A stretch of 64,000 nt of DNA from Siphonodentalium dalli (GCA_032622095.1 CP136063.1:272607426-272671425); one strand, 5' to 3'. Numbered from the stretch's first letter, positions 24,776-37,489 are shown. Notes: generated from the sequence alone by a model not told the origin. Numbers and translations are program-made.

Positions 24776-25950
24776 TGAACAGAAGACACATACAGAATAC
24801 AAATTAGTATCAAATAGAAACGATATAAATTTGTTGAGCGATAACGACCAATGTTGACATATTATGCATCTCAACTCTGTGTTGCAACAAGGCTACTAGT
24901 ATCAAATGGGGGGGTCTGAATCTTAGTTATCTCTATATAGTGCCAGAATAGTCATCTATGGACTTCTATAGTGGTACAATGCAAATTAGAATCAAATGAT
25001 AAACATATGTATGTAATAGAACTATACCAATAAAAAAAATTGGGCCAGGATTAAATGTTGGGTTGGTTATAAGGAGAAAAGGTATGAGAAATTTATTATT
25101 TCTGCATTGTTGAAATAGAAACGATATAAATTTGCAGAGCGCTAACGACCAATGTTGACATATTATGCATCTCAACTCTACTGTTGCAACAAGGCTATTA
25201 GTATAAAATGGGGAGGTCAGATTTTTGTTATCTCTATATAGTACCAGAATAGTCATTTATGGACGTATATAGTGGTACAATGCAAATTAGAAACAAATGA
25301 TAAAAATATGTATGTAACACAACTATACCGATGAAAAGAAAAAAAATAGTTTGGGCCAGGATTAAATGTTGGGTTGGTTATATGGAGAAGGAGGGGTTCA
25401 CATCGTTGAATTGACATAAATTTGTAGAGCGATAGCGACCAATGTTGCCATGTAATGCATCGCGACTGTACTGTAGCGGCAACAATATAAAAATATAGAA
25501 ATTATCTCTATCTCTATATATGGCATACGATAGAAAGGAATAGCAATTGATATACGTATACAGTAAAGTAATAGTATAGGCATACATATGATAAAACTAT
25601 ACTGATGTAAAAAACATAAATTGGGCCGGGATTAGAGGTTGGGTGGGTCATATGTGGATACGGGGTTCATACCGATGGACCGATATATATTAGTAGAGCA
25701 ATGAAGGCCAATGTTGACACAAAATTCAAAGCGACTCTACTTCGCGAAAAAGCTATAAAATGGGGGGGGGGGTGTCTGAAATTATCTCCATTTCTATGGA
25801 TGGTGCCATAATTGTATTGTAAGGAATAGCAAATGATGTAAGTATATAGTGATATACCATAGAAATTAGTATCACATGAAAACATATACACATAATGGCA
25901 AATGCAACTACACTGATGAATGATGAAAATTAAATTGGGGGTGGGTCAGG
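24776..25950. repeat. ~290-bp tandem repeat, four copies
   Basis: The anchor GACCAATGTTGAC occurs near 24,846, 25,147, 25,437 and 25,707 (spacings about 301, 290 and 270). Each unit also contains a TATGCATC-CAACTCT-like block, a G-run after AAAATGG, TTATCTCTATATAGT, a GGTACAATGCAAATTAG-like block, and TTGGGCCAGGATTA with GGTTGGGTTGG. Divergence rises towards the fourth unit. Open frames shared between units are repeats of the same non-coding text. Confidence 0.85.
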
Positions 25951-26159
25951 CGAAAGTTTAATAAATATTACGAGATATGCATGTCATGTATCAAAAGTTA
26001 CTAAAAACTGTACTTTATCACGATTATACATGTTGTGTTAGGCTGTGGGGCAAAGGTGAAAACTAGAAGTCCAAAAGCAAAATATATCAGGTAGAACTGG
26101 TCAAATATGGACCCTAGTGCCCAATATGGAGCAGCTCAGAAAACACTCGCAGAGCCCTA

Positions 26160-26590
26160 AAATATATTAACAAAGGATTTCCCATTAAAATCAATTTATG
26201 TCGATAAAACACTTATTTTTCAAAATTGTAAGCTGAGACTTCGTATGCATATCTAGAATACTTATATAATCTAAATTTAAATAATTTTAACAAGTAGTAG
26301 AATTTTAGACTTGATAAATACATTTTTATTAAACATCGATTTTCAACAAAAGTTAGGTCTAACTAAACAATTGTTGATAAAACGACTAATATCCAATTTA
26401 TGAGGTTCGGACTTTGAATGCATGTATAATATACTTATGCGATCTTAAAATAACTGGATTGTGAAATTAATAAGCTTTCAAACTCGAGAAATAGATTTTT
26501 TTAAACATGAAAAAAACCGGAAAAAGAGACCAAAACAATTTAACATTGGATTTTCCATTAAAATTAATTTATGTCGATAAAACTCTTACG
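26160..26590. repeat. ~190-bp AT-rich tandem duplication (about 2.2 copies)
   Basis: TTTCCCATTAAAATCAATTTATGTCGATAAAAC at about 26,177 returns at about 26,548. A middle copy with GTTGATAAAACGACTAATATCC starts near 26,372. Shared text includes GACTTCGTATGCAT / GACTTTGAATGCAT and AATACTTATATAATCT / ATACTTATGCGATCT. Confidence 0.65.
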
Positions 26591-27611
26591 TGTCATGTGT
26601 TAATTTTCCAAAATAACGTACACTCTTCCTGAATTTCGTCTCATATAGAATATATAGAAAAAATGATATGCCATCATCATTCACACGCGCTTTAGGTATA
26701 AACACCCACCAGGTGTTTGCTATAATACGGGATTCGAATAAAAGACATATGCAATATTTTAATGACTTCAACTTATGGTGTGTTATGGAGAAGCGTCTGT
26801 CCTTGACCCAGCTAAAGAAATGCGATATAGTTCGAATCAATCACGCCGATATATTATCGGTTACGAAGGACAACAATGTCTTTCCGAATTGTTCAATTCG
26901 TCTATAAAATGATATCAATACAACTCGACGAACAACGCCATAATGTAGCTTTCCCCATTGAACGAATATGCGTGAACCTGAATATATTTTCTGCTTTGTT
27001 AAAAATTATGTGTTCAGTTTCTATTTATTTTCTATTTATTTCGTCAGGTTTTGGTTGGCCTCCTCTGATTACGACAACTGTATCGGAAATATTATATCGG
27101 GCGATATTTCCGGTCCCAACGAGTTTCTACTTAGTCGATAATAAACATAGTACAGTCTGAAATTACATGATTGATTCATAATAACTTGATGTAAACATAG
27201 TAGTCTGGAGCTACACGATTTATTCATTATCATTTGATGTAAACAGGGGAAAGTCTTTTGATACATGCACGGCAATTGCGGGAATCAACAATATCGCATC
27301 GATCGTCTCGATTCTAGTTGGCTATAATGTGAGTGTAAATGCTTAAAATATATACACAATAAATGAATGTCTTGGAACTGGCCATTGTCAAAGCTTGTAG
27401 GACAATGAGTCCACTATCCCTTGTTTTTTGCATAACACATATTTATGTTTGGCAAAACATTTCGCATGTGTAATTTTTGCGCCAACGAGTGCTCTCTCGT
27501 GCATTCCTATTGATCTAGATAAATATATTTATTTGTACAAATATTAAGATCATGCGCAAATTCAAATGAAACATGATCGCTTTGATAACAACTATTCCCT
27601 TGTGTTTTCAG
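26591..27611. other. AT-rich stretch upstream of the secreted-peptide exon
   Basis: Open frames of 79-94 codons (26,668-26,907; 26,876-27,160) are mirrored by antisense frames and show no recognised domain. A ~56-bp direct repeat with TTGATGTAAACATAGTA / TTGATGTAAACAGGGG and ACATGATTGATTCATAATAA-like text occurs at about 27,140-27,250. If the exon below is real, this would be its upstream intron. Confidence 0.35.
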
Positions 27612-27790
27612 ATACTAACTATGTTCGTATTACGTCTCATGTTGGCTATAGTTGTTGTGGCTTCGATTGCCCAATTGGTGGTGATTAGTGAAACTGATTG
27701 CTGTAACGAGAAGGGAGATGAAGATCGGTGTCAATGCGGCCCCCCAGAGTGTAAGGCAATGTTTTGTGATGTAGCACCGTACGTTCCACA
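27612..27790 (+). CDS. Candidate first coding exon of a small secreted cysteine-rich peptide
   Basis: A pyrimidine-rich tract and TTTTCAG end at 27,611, and a GTGAGTAT donor starts at 27,791. Between them an ATG at 27,621 opens 56 codons plus two bases. Residues 1-21 form a signal peptide: a basic Arg5, a hydrophobic core LMLAIVVVASIAQLVV, and a plausible cleavage after Ala17. The mature part is acidic with six cysteines in the order CC-C-C-C-C, using CCNEKGDEDRCQCG and CKAMFC. It would be exported and disulfide-bonded. The spacing resembles small secreted defence or venom-type peptides in general layout only; I do not assign a toxin family or activity. The exon lacks a stop codon, so the protein continues in an unseen exon. 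An upstream ATG at 27,573 lies in the putative intron. No second exon is identifiable before the LINE fragment at 28,030. Confidence 0.5.
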
Positions 27791-28029
27791 GTGAGTATAC
27801 ATAGCATATAATGGTGTATACGTCAACCTATTTTGTGGCGGAACCAGAGCTGTTATAACCACGAAATATAAGGACTATGCAGATATTAATTTACAAAGTA
27901 GCTAAATATTTGCATGCAATGTGTGGTGTAGTTTTGTAAGATTGGTTAATAGACTGACAAACGACATTCTGCACATCAAACAGGACAAATTTCACTGCAC
28001 GATATATTAACTTGTTTTGAATCAGTGGT

Positions 28030-29155
28030 AACCTGAATTGGTAATTGTATAAAAACTATAAGTATCTTGGGGTATTACTAAATGAGACCCATAAGGTTGG
28101 TGCGTGTGTAGAGACCTTTCCTAATTCTGGTGGACGCGCTGTAGCAGCAGTTATGTCGAAAGTCCGTTCATTCAATTCCATTGGATTCAAAACTTGTCTT
28201 GTGTTTATTCTAGAGTATTGTAGCGGAGTTTGGGGTCATCGGAACTTTCACTGTACCGATGCGTTCCAGAACAGAGCCCAGCGATTTTATTTTTGGGTGT
28301 ACATAGGTTTGCTCCAATCCCATCAATGAATGGAGAAATGGTTTGGGTACCTTCTATTGTCAGGCGCCACTTGAATATGTTTAAACTTTGGAATACCATT
28401 ATTCGAATGGACTCCAAACGACTTGCAAAAGAAGTATTTAAATGGGAACCGATAATAGATTGATAGTTGGGCGGGTGATATGAGGAAGTTATTATCTCTT
28501 TGTCAACAAATCCACGTGTATGATAGTCAACTAATTGTAGATTAAATAATTTGTGAGAAACACTCCAATGACAAAAACCAGGACGAGTGATGTAGAACGA
28601 CTCAGGAAGCTAAGACTATATAAATATATTAAATTTACGTATAACACCGAACTGTATGTAAATAGTTTTAACATTTCGAAACATGAACGTTCTGTAATGG
28701 CGTAGTTAATGTGTGGAATACTACCATTGTGTGTTGTAACCGGCTGGTGGAAGAGAGAGGATTTGGATGAACGGTTATGTGTATTTTGCCATAGGAACAG
28801 TGTTGAGGATGAACTCCATGTAATTTTTTTCATGTGGAGCGCACGATGACATCAGCGTTTACTTCTTTGCAAAGATAAATTTCTGTATAAATGGTGTAAA
28901 TACTATTATTTTAATGGCTGGTTATTTAATGACTAACTTTCGGCGTCAGACATCAAAATTTTTACCTAAAGCGTTTGAGAGGAGACAGTTCATAGTTACG
29001 ACACCACGCAATGCAATTTAATGTAAATATTGGACTTAAAGTGACTTATAGGCCTTAACGACCGGGTGTATTGGACATGTAACATAACTTATGTGCGCAT
29101 ATGTATTATATTTATACACAGGTCACTATAATAAAATATATTCAATTCAGTTCAA
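28030..29155 (+). pseudogene. 5'-truncated LINE ORF2 C-terminal fragment and 3' tail
   Basis: The fragment begins at YKYLGVLLNET, the segment just after the RT domain of Jockey/CR1-type LINEs. It continues with GGRAVAAVMSKVRSFNSIGF, LEYCSGVWGHRNF and QNRAQRF. A +1 shift near 28,290 leads to FLGVHRFAPIPSMNGEMVW, LWNTIIRMDSKRLAKEVFKW and later degraded text. That text still shows the terminal ERIWMNGYVYFA and SCGAHDD blocks, where the family normally has a Cys/His motif; the cysteines are largely lost. The 3' end has CAATTCAGTTCAATTCAAT, a short pentamer-type tail (about 29,135-29,160) common in these LINEs. 5' truncation and many stops mark a dead copy. Confidence 0.8.
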
Positions 29156-32149
29156 TTCAATAAAGAAAATATGAAAGATAATGTGAATAAACTGGGTGTG
29201 TTTTGGCTTATTGTCGCAAGAATAAAAGCCGACGTTATTTTTTTGCCATATATACCATGTACATGACGATGGTGCGTGAGATATGTGTATGTCCATCGCG
29301 AACAAAGATTCATGATTTACATGTACGTGAGTATACGGTCACTATACAATAATTATGTTAAATAACCATACAGCGCCAGATTCGCATATTTACAGCTATC
29401 GGCCTAACGTGTAACACATCGTGAGTAGTAATATTCAGGCCAGTGATGAGGACAAGCTGTCCGAATACGATAAGAATTGTGCTCTATTTACCCATCTACA
29501 GAACCCCTCAAACATTGTCGCAAGTGATAATAAACAACAACAGTTGAATGATACAGCCGGCATGGCTATCATATCTATGTTTTCTTTACGCCGTGTTTAA
29601 ACCCCAGCAGCCATGTTTTGTATTGTTGTCCCATTCGCAATAGCTAGACTATCGCACGCTGACAGCAATAACTGGTGATTATATAACATAAACTGGAGAA
29701 CAATATTGTATGCCCCAGTTATGGTTAAGATAATCAGCAGCTAACACACTCTGATAAATAACGAACAAGAGGTTACTATATATATAACAATACAGCACGT
29801 ACAACACCAATCGTCAGTGATCGGGGTATTTCTTTGTCTCATATTACAAGGACAATCGGAACTAGGTAACGTGGCAATAGATGCAACATGCAAAAAAATG
29901 GGTCGGATGTCACACGCAGGGACGTGGTCTACGTTGGAGAAGGTGTGAACATTGGTATTGTCACCCCTTGAACCAAGGTTTCTCAATTCTGGGGAATTCC
30001 ATTCGCACCAGACATTGGGTTGGATATTTGCAACTAACGGCACAATATTTCATACTTTTGATCATTTTTTCAAACTGATGTGTTTTTTGTTAGAAAACCG
30101 AAAAAAGAATTATCAAAGTATCAGAAAGTTTCAACCTATATATTTTCATTAATTTACAGCTATTGAAAAATTTGGTAAAAGTTGAGGGTGCATATGCCTT
30201 TAGTGGGAGATGCAAGCCCCTATCTCCACACTCATAACAAATCCAATTTAAAATTCCTAAAAAAAAAAAAAAAATCTCTGGGCAGACTTTGATTTGACTC
30301 CTATTGGTGCATAATACCAATTTGCACTATAAACTATATACACGGACGTTTAAACTAGTACCTCAAACATTCTAACTGTTTAAACGTTCCGAACTGTCAT
30401 CCCCTCAAATTTGTTAATTTGTTAGGTTTCCAACTGATGGCCATTTCAGACAACAATTTTTGCCAAAAGTAGTAAAATGTGTTGATTATTGTCCAAACGT
30501 AGAATATTCCCACTAAATAATGGTTGCAATTCGAACAGGTTCAACCTATATGTGGTGTTAATATCCAACTAGTGTTGTGTTAAGCATGATATTAATTTCC
30601 AACTTAAATTGTTTTGTCCAAATCCCTGTCCCCGGCTTTATACAATGGAATCGTGCGAACGTTACATGGTCATGGTATGGAAATATCCAGCTTAGAAATT
30701 GACATTGCACGCCCCTCCCTGCTACGACGGGACATTGCATTTATACCACTCTCGTGTGTTTAAATATTCTCTCTACTTCCAACTGTTGGAAATGTACTAA
30801 TATCATTTGTTCATTATTCAGATAACAAGATATGCATATACATGGTAAATATAGAGAGCGATTATTTCACTCATGTGCTGCAAGTTGATAACAATACCAT
30901 GGTCTTCTTTGGCTCAAGTGACGTGGTTTGAATGTCGCAGCGGTGGTGTCAAACTTGGAATTATAACCTGCACAGGTCACTTAAATCAGACCAAATTCGC
31001 AAGTCCGGGGAATTCCATTTCCTCATTCGCTCGAAATTTTCCAAACATATACCACAAATGTTCCAACGGCTGCGAGTGTTCAATCTGACTCACATGTGGC
31101 TGGAAATTTACCTAATAACGGTTATCTAAATCCAACAGTTTACCAAAAGTTGAAAATTTTCTGTATTTTGGTCTAAAACATATTTCAGATTATATATTGG
31201 TTGGGAAAACTATCATAACGATTTCAAACGATTTCTGGTTTGGTCGGAGGTGTACGTGGGACCAGCGTCACATCACAATGTTCTTGGTATACCGCAAATG
31301 TGTGTGCTAGTTTATCAAATAGTTTTCGAGCTTCATGTATTTGATTGATTGTTTGTTATAGCCACTGTTACATGGAACAGGGGAAAAACATACAGTAACA
31401 TGCATCATGTAGAACATATTGAACGAATATAGTTTTGATTACCATCTACAATCGCTTATATAGCCAAACGCCAGCCGTGTCAAATATAAAGAATAAATAT
31501 TTACAGTGTAAAAGTAACATGAGATCATCGTCTAACTGGGAATGCTCGAGTGACTTTATTTTGCTTATGGTGCTCGACAATATATCATGGGTCGAGAATT
31601 ACGGGGCTACTACATAATCGTAAGCATGGTATATGCCTGCATAAATGTACGGGGTATATCATCGCTAGCGTTGCGTGTAACATATATAGAATATACACGT
31701 GTATGAGAGGTAATTATGTCATCAATATCGAATAGGCATAATACAGTATGCACCAAGTCTTAACTGAGACTGGTTGAGAACTGGTTAACATGAAAATTGT
31801 CAGTTATGATTCTTAAATATACCATCTGCCCCAGTTGTCTTCGTATCGCTTTATCCCTATGCGTATGGATTTTGCGAGTTGCTTCATGTGAATGAGATCA
31901 GTGTTGTTCAAAATGTATATAGATATTCAATGGATCCATTTGCCCAATATTCATTAGAGATAAGCTTTTCTCTAATGTCCGGCTTCTATGTCCTTTAGAT
32001 TTTCCGACCTCAAACTTCGCACCCGCAAAGAACGATTGGCTTATTGAGCCAGTTCAAACGTTTCAATGACAAGCCGGTTTATAGGGACACTTTTAGGACC
32101 CGGGAGAGTAGTCCGTATATAACCTGTGTTGCTTATACGCGGTTATGTT
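29156..32149. other. AT-rich stretch with a possible hAT-related fragment
   Basis: At about 30,360-30,560 the text GTTCCGAACTGTCATCCCCTC, GGTTTCCAACTGATGGCCAT and GCCAAAAGTAGTAAAATGTG resembles the tandem interior of the hAT element at 54,480-54,570. There, TTCCAACTGATGACCATTT and AAATGTAGTAAAATATTG occur. Two short stretches near 29,985 and 31,000 share GGGGAATTCCATT. Otherwise I see no gene, TE peptide or RNA feature. Open frames here reach only 100 codons. Confidence 0.35.
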
Positions 32150-33500
32150 TTATCGCTCGACAAAATCGTCCGTTATAAACAAAAATTTTAGTCAGGTCTT
32201 TTAAAATTCCCTGGCGTTCTATGTACTCTGATACTCGCTTATTTATAATTCCGGTAAATACATTTCCAAGAGTTGAGCAGAGTCATTCCCCTATATGCAT
32301 CCGGGTTACTACGAAAGCCTTTATTTTGATATAGTGGTACAAATAACCCTGTTGACCATTCATGGGAAAAACACCAGTGTCAATTATCGAACTGAATAGA
32401 CGGGTGTAGTACGTTAATATAACGCCTTTAGTTGTCTTGATGTGGTCAATCGAGACGCGATCAACCCCACTAGATATAAAAAAAATTAACATGTCAATAA
32501 TACTGGAGATTTCTTCCGAAATGATGGTGCTGTTCAATTCTTCAGTAATTTCTAGACCAAACATCTCGTTAATTAGGGGGTCTAGTTGAGTTGTTTCCTC
32601 TTCCACGCCCTGGGATTTAAAGTGTTCAAATAAGTCATCCATCCCAATTCAGTTTGGGCCGCTCTCCTTGATAAGTAATTAGAGGGTTGGCCAAAATTCG
32701 CAGGTAGACATCTGCGACAGACACCAATGTGCGTTATTGCAACGTCCATTTGCAGATAATTTTCGTATTCATTGTGTTTTTTTAAATCGTACTTACAGGT
32801 CTTGAAGAGGGTTTACTTAGTCAGACTTATTATTTAATTTTCGTTTTTGGCTCTATTAAACCTCTTTTGATTGATTCTACATTCTTTGTATAATCATGGC
32901 CTGTTGTGCTTCTGCATAATGTTAGCATTATCAGCTTTAACAATCTCTGATAAGACTTACCAGATATTTCTTCTGCAGCATATGTTAAAAGGTTCGCAAT
33001 TTCAGAAGCACAGTGGGCGGTATTCGATGTAATTCTTGTATGTCCATCGCAATACTTTCTCAAAAGTCTCCATATTCGCGCATCTCAATTAAGTTTATGA
33101 ATTCTTCCGCTTTATCGTTTTCCCATTTTCCCATTCGCGACAGCAAGAAGCGTCCTTCGGATTCAAAGTGATCAAAATAAGATACCAGTGCCTCGTGCTA
33201 TAGACTACTATTAATCTTCATTCTGAGAGCAACGTGCATATCAGACGTGGCACTAGACAAATCAAGGATTTCAAAATCAGACCACATACCTTTTCAGATC
33301 CTAACGCATAATACACTACGCTGGCATCGCTGACATGTTTTAGTGCTTATATCCTTGCCGTCCGTTCATATATATACTCTTTGGTAAATTTAGTTACGTG
33401 AAGTAGTCGATAACCATATGTGTTGGGGCTACCATGGTCTTCCGATAATAATCTCATTTTCAAGAGATGTGCCCCAGTTGCTGTCTGTGTACTTTTTGTT
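32150..33500 (-). pseudogene. Minus-strand LINE fragment: endonuclease C-terminus to RT N-terminus
   Basis: Reading the minus strand from about 33,440: NTYGYRLLHVTKFTK and ERTARI, then VSDASVVYYALGSEK. These match the NGR/GCSVVDY-like part of AP endonuclease in Jockey/CR1-type LINEs. SDFEILDLSSATSDMHVALRM follows, containing the Asp-x-His end of the domain. A linker with stops comes next, then minus 32,642-32,283 with ITEELNSTIISEEIS, SSGVDRVSIDHIKTTKG and LFSSIIDTGVFP, the N-terminal fingers of RT. LGNVFTGIINKRVSEYIERQ ends near 32,170. Neither the catalytic RT half nor a 3' tail follows, so both ends are truncated. Stops and shifts are frequent. The upstream edge abuts the TIR element at 33,525. 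Confidence 0.8.
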
Positions 33501-33540
33501 TTTTGGTGGTACATAAACATTACCTACACTGTAAATAGAA

Positions 33541-33890
33541 GTGTTCAAATTTGAGCGCATAAAATGCAGCAGATAATGAAGACTGTTCAATGTTCAGTTT
33601 AGAACAGATGTGTTCAATGAACGGCTACTGGTGTTTAAATGTGAACGCATGTGTTCAATGAAATGAATGTAAGTGTTCAATTTTTGAATGCATTAAGCGT
33701 TCAGTTTTGAATATATCATGTTCCGATTATGAACATGAGTGTTCAAAATATTTGAACACTTGATGTGTTCCGAACACTGCAACATCTTGTTAACGCCTAT
33801 ATGTGTTCAAACAAGAAACGCTTCACACAGGTGTTCACATAAGGACTAAATGTGAACACTGGCATTCTTCATACGAACACAAGACTTTAA
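33541..33890. repeat. Left subterminal TGTTCA/TGAACA cluster
   Basis: About twenty copies of GTGTTCA, TGTTCAA, GAACAC or near variants occur in both orientations within 350 bases, including AACATGAGTGTTCAAAAT and ATTTGAACACTTGATGTG. Subterminal motifs of this sort are transposase-binding sites in several DNA transposon groups. Here that role is an inference from position. Confidence 0.65.
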
Positions 33891-35924
33891 AATTCAGTAT
33901 CAAATGGGTGAGAACTTGTGAATTATCAGTTTATAGTCAAACCTTAAAATTCCTAGTGTTAGTCTGTTCATGTATTAACTAAACCCAATAATGTTTTGGT
34001 TATTAATATTGGCTTACTGAGAGCTGAACAAATATCCAAGCTATTAATTCAATATAAATGCAATTTTGGAAATTCAGCTCCAGACATGTATTATATTAAA
34101 TGCAGATACAACATTTCGGGCGATGGGGTCAAACAACCTATGCAAATGTAAATATTATAAATGCAGGTAAATAAAATTTAATAAAACTGATAAACTGGTG
34201 AGTAAATGGCAACTGCGACCTCATAGTCTAACCGTTTACTTGAATACTCCCTAATGGTACATATTCAGAAATATCCATGTCCGGTTGGTCAGCTAATGTA
34301 TATATTGGCAACATTATTAATATCACATAAAATCCAGGTGGCTTGTATGCACATCTTGAACATCTAGAATATCCCTGAACCACTAAATTAATCACAAACT
34401 GTCAACCGTGTATATCAGACAGTGCATCACAATTGCCATGGTTTTAGGAAAATCTAGTCATGAAGTTTATCGTCTTATGTCCAAGTCTTTGAACTATCTG
34501 TCTGAAGCAGTCTCTTTATTTTCCACACGTCTTGTAATATTAAATGTACAATGATTTCGTCGCCGGCTATCTATTGAACATCTCGATTTACTGGAACCGA
34601 CTAACACCAGGAATAACTGGACAGTCCTCAATCCACAAAAATATGTTGACGAGTGTGACATCTAATAGCAAAACACATGTAGTCGCATATACCATATTTC
34701 ATCAAACAATGCATACGTTGTGCCGTACGAGTGTTTGCAGCTATATTCGGTCGGTGCTATATAAACCCGTTCAAGCTTATGAAAGAAAGAATAATTTAAC
34801 ATATTAGTGACTTAGTGAATTGCATTCTAATTATGACTGTAATACGATGTGGTCTTACTATACCCTGCATTTATTTCAAAGATTTCCGGCTTTAAAATAT
34901 ATTATGGTTTCCTGATAATAATACCATACATATTCAAAGACACAAGTAACAATGATTCCGAAATTATAAAACTTATTTCTTCATTTTGTTTTCCACACGC
35001 TAATATCGCAAAATTTAGACTGAAGAACTAACACACGTTACTATTTTAGAACATCAATGTAATGGTCCGTGTACTGGCACATCTACACAATGTAGATATA
35101 TATATGCACATCTATATATTGTATTGGGGATCTAGTAATATAATCATATATAACACACATATATTTCAATAACATCAAGTGTTTTTGTTTTTGCGAGAGA
35201 AGTAACAGTGAGAATGTTCCTATGAAATTTATTTATGAGAAAGTTGATAGAAAAGTTTCAAACAGTGCCTGAGTGAGACCCCCATTCACAATTTTTGGAA
35301 ATTATTATCAAAATTCACCGATATAGTCCCCACTAATAACTGGCTGGAATGTCAAGCAATGAGAATAATTCAACCTGTAGTTCGCGTAGAATGTACCACT
35401 AATGTCCTGTGACAATTGCATGTTTTAGATAAATAAATTCCTATACAAATATGATGATATCGATGATACATTGGATTATTTATAAGGGGTATCGGTATTC
35501 ACCATAATGGTGCATGCTGTAGTGATACTTCTCCTGATGCCTTTTCTTCTCATACATCTAGAGATATCGAATGTAAAGTAACCGCCATAAATGCCAACAT
35601 TCCAACAGTGAATCCAAAGCCTAAGCATGGCGCAATTGTGGCTGTGTGTGACCCACATTATGTGAGTAAAGGGGGGATGCCCTATAACAGAATAGTCCAC
35701 AATTAGAGGTACCATGTCTTATCCACCGGAAGCTGACATAAGCTAATGATATGTAGAGCACTCTGCTGTATAGGCAGTTTTTTATATAGTCATAAAGAGT
35801 AGGAAAATAAAAGATAGCAGAAACCCAGAGAACACATACAAATTTCGTGCTATGATTTATATTTCATAATAAGATTTAATTTAATCATTGTATGATCAAC
35901 GTTATGTGAAAAAGAAATAATAAA
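33891..35924. other. Interior of the TIR element, no recognisable coding sequence
   Basis: Open frames are below 90 codons (34,544-34,807; 34,849-35,031; minus 35,715-35,476), with no DDE/D or zinc-finger signature. A short dyad, GATATATATATGCACATCTATATATTG-like, sits at about 35,093-35,120. Confidence 0.4.
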
Positions 35925-36440
35925 AAAGCGAGGTCCCCTGGTCATTTCTGTAAATTTAGTACCCATGAGGTCTCCATGTCGTTACTGTACATTTATTAAC
36001 CACGAGTTTCCCAGGTCATTACTATACATTACTACCCACGAAATCCCTATATCATAACTTACATGTACTTACCACGGGGTCCCCGGGTTGTTACTGCACA
36101 TTTACTACCCACAAGGTTCCCCGGTCACCAACGTACATTCACTTCCACGAGGTCCCCGGGACATTACTGCAAATCCACCACCCACGAGGTCCCGGGTCAT
36201 AACTGAAAATCCACAACCCACGAGGTCCCCGGGTCATTAATAAAGATCCACCACATACGAGGTGCCCAAGGTATTATTGTACATTTACTACACACGAGAT
36301 ACCCGGGCCATTACTGCACTTTTACCAACACGAGGTTCCCAAGTCACCAACGGCACACTCACCAACCACGAGGTCCCCGGGTCATTACTTATACATTTAC
36401 CACCCACGAGGTCCCCAGTTCATTGCGAAGTATGTGCTTC
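35925..36440. repeat. ~37-bp minisatellite, about 14 copies
   Basis: The unit CACGAGGTCCCCGGGTCAT-TACTGTACATTTACCACC recurs. Anchors lie near 35,929, 35,967, 36,002, 36,076, 36,112, 36,148, 36,185, 36,220, 36,258, 36,294, 36,331, 36,368 and 36,406. Copies are diverged, and GC-rich compared with the host element. Confidence 0.85.
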
Positions 36441-36802
36441 TGCTATCCAAATAAGAGATTCACCATGCCAGGCCCCCAACCACCGTAACAAAGAGGTTTT
36501 ATTGTTTGTGCGAGATTCGGACGTGTTCCATGCATAACAGCTATTCAATTCCACACACTATCACAAAAAGGTTTTATTGTTTGTGCGATTTCAGAGGTTC
36601 CGTTGTTAAAGCGACACTGATTCGTGGGACAATATAAATATGTAATGTAAATGGTACTCACTACTGGCAAATTTAGTACAAATGTTATATCGCTGTCAGA
36701 TATCATATATTTAGATTTTATAAACCTTATTATAACTGACACACCTTTTCTGGTGGTATGTTTATGTATATGTTTATTGTTATGCAGTGTTTGACTATCG
36801 GT

Positions 36803-36819
36803 ATATCCTGATGGTTTTG
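36803..36819 (+). repeat. Left target-site duplication of nested LINE
   Basis: ATATCCTGATGGTTTTG here is identical to 40,630-40,646 on the far side of the LINE. Seventeen bases fits target-primed reverse transcription by an L1-group endonuclease. The first A could also belong to the A-tail of the right copy. Confidence 0.9.
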
Positions 36820-37487
36820 TCAGTTATAGTGTTCCCATCATCTTTAGTTATTTTTGGAATAAGTTTTTCATTATAGTTTCTTTTTTCTAAATATGCGAAA
36901 TACTTAGTATTCTTTTCCCCCTCTGCATGCCACTTGGCCTTTGCCCTTGTAAGTATGCCTCTAACATGGTCTTCTCTCATTACCTGGAGTCCCTGTTCTA
37001 ATTTATGAAATAGAATAAGGTATTTTTCCTCTTTGGTCTCATCAAATTTTATTTGGGCTTCTGCCATTTCATCTTCCATTTTTTTTGTTTTTTCAAAGTT
37101 ATTTGTTTTTCTTTCTAGAACAATATTGTATAGATTTTCCTCGAATTTCCATTTTTATCATTTCCCATAGCATTTGCGCATCAATATTATAGCTATTTTC
37201 TCCTGTGGAGTGTTTTACAACTGTTGATGCAATAGTTTCTTTAACTAATTCTATATATTCTAGATCATTAAGTAAGGAATTGTTAAATTTCCAAGTACCT
37301 TTGCCTTTTTTTTGGTCATTAAATGATATTCCTATATTAACTGGGGCATGGTCTGACCTATATTTGGAACAAATGTCTGCTGTTTGGATGTGAGGTACTA
37401 AGTCCTCTGAAATTAGAAAGTAGTCGAGTCTGCTACATTTTCCTTTTGGTCCATACCATGTATATCTTTTTTTTCGCAATTTTTCTG
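36820..37487 (-). pseudogene. Inverted LINE segment: endonuclease C-terminus and linker
   Basis: On minus, about 37,470-37,099 encodes KRYTWYGPKGKCSRLDYFLI, then KYRSDHAPVNI, which has the terminal Asp-His of the AP endonuclease. KGKGTWKFNNSLL follows, the usual start of the linker in L1/Tx1-like ORF2. After a frame break near 37,090 the linker continues with MEDEMAEAQIKFDETKEEKY, GILTRAKAKWHAEGEKNTKY and LIPKITKDDGNTIT. The last block, a Gly-Glu-Lys-x-x-Lys-Tyr-Phe region, is conserved ahead of RT in this clade. The first two thirds of the endonuclease are missing. The segment is oriented against the RT half and cannot be co-translated with it. Confidence 0.85.
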
Positions 37488-37489
37488 AC

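Noticed and set aside
29980-31030. Duplicate segment sharing GGGGAATTCCATT
   Set aside because: The match is short and the flanks do not align convincingly.
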